Below, piece after piece: positions 62,028 to 64,000 of a stretch of 64,000 nucleotides of DNA (its first letter is position 1; the number at the start of each line of letters is the position of its first letter). The stretch lies in assembly GCA_002914805.1 (NCBI GenBank), contig JXTB01000043.1, forward strand, positions 382,204 to 446,203, in the 5' to 3' direction. This DNA comes from Parasponia andersonii (Eukaryota > Streptophyta > Magnoliopsida > Rosales > Cannabaceae). The translations under genes were made by a program, and so were the position numbers. The notes under the pieces are model-generated. The model was not told where the DNA came from and searched no databases. It saw nothing but the letters and a program-made list of their open reading frames with translations.

Positions 62028-62912
62028 AAGAATACTAAGCAAACACTCATAGCTATTTCAACTATAGAGACAGAATTCATAGTTTGTTATGAGGTATTCA
62101 ATTAGGGAATATGGCTACGAAGCTTTGTCACCGGACTACACATTGTAAATGATATTGAAAGGCCATTAAAATTTTATTGTGACAATAACTCGCCAGTCTT
62201 ATATTCTAACAGTAACGGGAGCTCATCAAAGTCAAAGTGTATTGACATTAGGTTCTTAGCTATGAGAAAAAGAGTTCAGAGTCATTTAGTGTCAATTTAG
62301 CATATCAGTACAAACTCCATGATAGTAGATCCACTCACCAAATGTTTACCACCTAAGGTCTTTCACGAGCACACTACTCGTATAAGTGTTGTCCTTTTGG
62401 ATGGTATGCAGCTTTAGTAGGAGTTTATAATTTGTTTTAGATGCTTATTGCATGACACTTGTTTATAGTTGTATACTGCAGTATTTTGGCTATTGATGGA
62501 TTTTCTTGTAGACTCTGCTCAATTTTAATATATGATGTATTTCATAGTTTTTTTTGCTTTCCTACTGTGGTTTGACAATAAAGTTTATAGTAATGTACTA
62601 AAGGGAAAAGACTAAAGTTGATCTCAATAAAGTTTCGAGTGGACTAGTTAGAAATAGGCATGGTGAATCACATTACGTGCCATTTCCATGACACATTCCA
62701 TACTCAATCTATGTCATTTCGGGTGTATTAGTACGGTGATCATTGAGAGTTCTAGTTGCCATCTAAATAAATGCAACAACAAGTGTTTTGGTTTCGTGCT
62801 GATATATCTGATGGACAAAATTGTAATTTTGGGGATATTTGGGAATAATATGGCAATTTCATGGTCATACTTCAGTTTGCAATACGATGCATATATGACC
62901 CAAGTAGGAGAT

Positions 62913-63401
62913 TGTTAGGAAATTCTATTTCTTATATTGGGCCACATATTTTAAACAATTGTATTAGGCTATATTATTCTTAAGCAGATCTAATAAGTGA
63001 TTTAATTAAGGATGATTCGGGATATCTAACTAGATATAGATACTAATGGGGATACTATGTCAATCACCTAGTTGGATTTGATGTTTACCCAATAGGAACT
63101 ATTTAAAGAACCTATCAGGGTTATGGTCCATGCAGCCAAATATCACATACGCTTAACTCCGTGTAACTCATCATCAATTACAGAAAACTCTATCTAAGTG
63201 ACATTAGACTTTAGGTTGTAGAAGATCAAAATCTTCATGACATCATCTCTTGTTCACGTTTCCGCTTTCAGTCTTTCTATCTCTAATATTCTACAAACTA
63301 GCCATGGATTCAAGTACATCCAACAAACTCTAATCTGTCAATTTAGCATGAATGATTTAAGGTTCTATTTGATTTATTTATAATCCTAATAGGATCCAAC
63401 A
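62913..63401 (+). repeat. 3-prime LTR of Copia fossil 4
   Basis: 489 bp from TGTTAGGAAATTCTATT to GGATCCAACA, followed by ATATT. Confidence 0.93.
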
Positions 63402-63406
63402 ATATT

Positions 63407-64000
63407 ACGTTGTGCTACGAAGACAATTAATTCCAGTTGGAATTGACATTTATATACCATTTACTAGCTCTTGTGTGGATGATCTATATTCCAATTAAAA
63501 GTACCTAGTAAGTTCTCCACCGCAAATGTAAGCCCTGCATTCCCACCCAAAACACTCTTGTGTCATCCATTTGAGAAATAAATCCTATCTAGCACTTGGT
63601 CGAAAAAACATTCACTATTTGATTTTCTAGATCAAATTAGCAATGGGAATAACTCTTATACACTATACTCACTTTGTAGCAAAAACTCTGATACACGTAT
63701 GTGTACATATATAAATCGAAGAGGGCAAGAGGCCATATTGCAACACGCCAATACTAATGTATCTAAATAAGGTTAAAAAATCCGTATGTAAGGAAATGAG
63801 TAAATGTTCCCTATTCTGGATACAATTAATGAAGAAATCTCTCTCTCTCTTGTTTGTTTGTTTTCGTTCTTTTCTTCTTCTTTTTTTTTTTTTACCCATG
63901 AGGGAAAGAAACCGTATTTTGTGGACATTAAAAGACAATCTCTACCATCAAAGTTTTCCCCGAGAAAAATATGCTCTTTAATGATCACTATTGCTTCCCC
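63407..64000. other. Intergenic, right edge of the window
   Basis: AT-rich; a (CT)n/poly-T stretch at 63840-63893. No gene recognised. Confidence 0.5.

Larger units (their letters stand above)
53601..63401 (+). mobile_element. Copia LTR retrotransposon fossil 4, both LTRs, interrupted by a Gypsy-like solo LTR
   Basis: LTRs at 53601-54082 and 62913-63401; perfect target duplication ATATT at 53596-53600 and 63402-63406; worn Met-tRNA primer-binding site at about 54085-54097; polypurine tract AAGTAGGAGAT just before 62913. Parts: gag about 55290-56040; protease region about 56090-56280; pre-integrase about 56560-56720; integrase about 56760-57111 and on from 60572 to about 60915; reverse transcriptase about 61190-61890; RNase H about 62020-62400. 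A 3.46-kb solo LTR (57112-60566) interrupts the integrase. It is heavily broken (dozens of breaks). The LTRs differ at roughly 15 percent by eye, the oldest of the datable elements here. Confidence 0.93.

Noticed and set aside
1-64000. CRISPR arrays, operons, prophage or bacterial systems
   Set aside because: Introns, LTR elements and plant-specific kinase features show nuclear plant DNA; the tandem repeats seen are microsatellites, MITEs or local duplications.

Overview
The window is AT-rich, intron-bearing plant nuclear DNA, almost certainly from a dicot. It carries a complete PINOID-type auxin kinase gene with the family's single conserved intron, an F-box/LRR gene of the SKIP19/FBL23 type, and a broken copy of the gene for translation factor eIF2-gamma. 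Most of the rest is transposable-element debris typical of a woody or herbaceous eudicot (Copia and Gypsy LTR elements, CACTA, hAT-like and Mutator-like elements, MITEs). The protein flavour would fit Rosales, but that is a weak inference. One assembly gap (164 Ns) lies at 43333-43496.

Layout. 1-1166: tail of a CACTA (En/Spm) transposon with the C-terminal exons of its Ulp1-like protease, subterminal repeats and terminal inverted repeat. 2203-4426 (+): F-box/LRR gene, two exons, acidic C-terminus. 5141-8099: a patchwork of a CACTA end, an LTR fragment and a minus-strand Copia fossil. 8624-16217 (+): an eight-exon, unprocessed eIF2-gamma pseudogene; a 4.65-kb Copia element (10250-14902, target duplication GGTTT) sits in its fifth intron. 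17628-18160: two related MITEs. 19634-28200: a three-level nest, a 1.8-kb solo LTR inside a minus-strand Copia inside the LTR of an Athila-like Gypsy element. 28476-29455: three MITEs. 29456-39020: mostly gene-free, with a hAT-like MITE, another probable MITE and two GC-raised, G-box-bearing islands.

39021-40729 (-): PINOID-like AGC kinase, 476 codons, one intron, with four perfect CACGTG boxes 0.66-0.81 kb upstream of its start. 42380-43947: Gypsy solo LTR with perfect GAATC target duplication. 44228-44830: Mutator-like MITE with 10-bp target duplication. 47577-49290: a short LTR element lacking recognisable coding domains. 53601-63401 (+): an old Copia element (target duplication ATATT) split by a 3.46-kb Gypsy-like solo LTR (57112-60566, target duplication GACTA). 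The rest is intergenic.

The host genes show no sign of working together. The kinase regulates auxin transport, the F-box protein would serve an SCF ubiquitin ligase, and the eIF2-gamma copy is dead. I found no tRNA, rRNA, CRISPR or operon-like structure and no convincing new system. The most informative parts are the datable nested insertions, the in-frame amplification of the eIF2-gamma N-terminal motif, and the G-box cluster upstream of the kinase.
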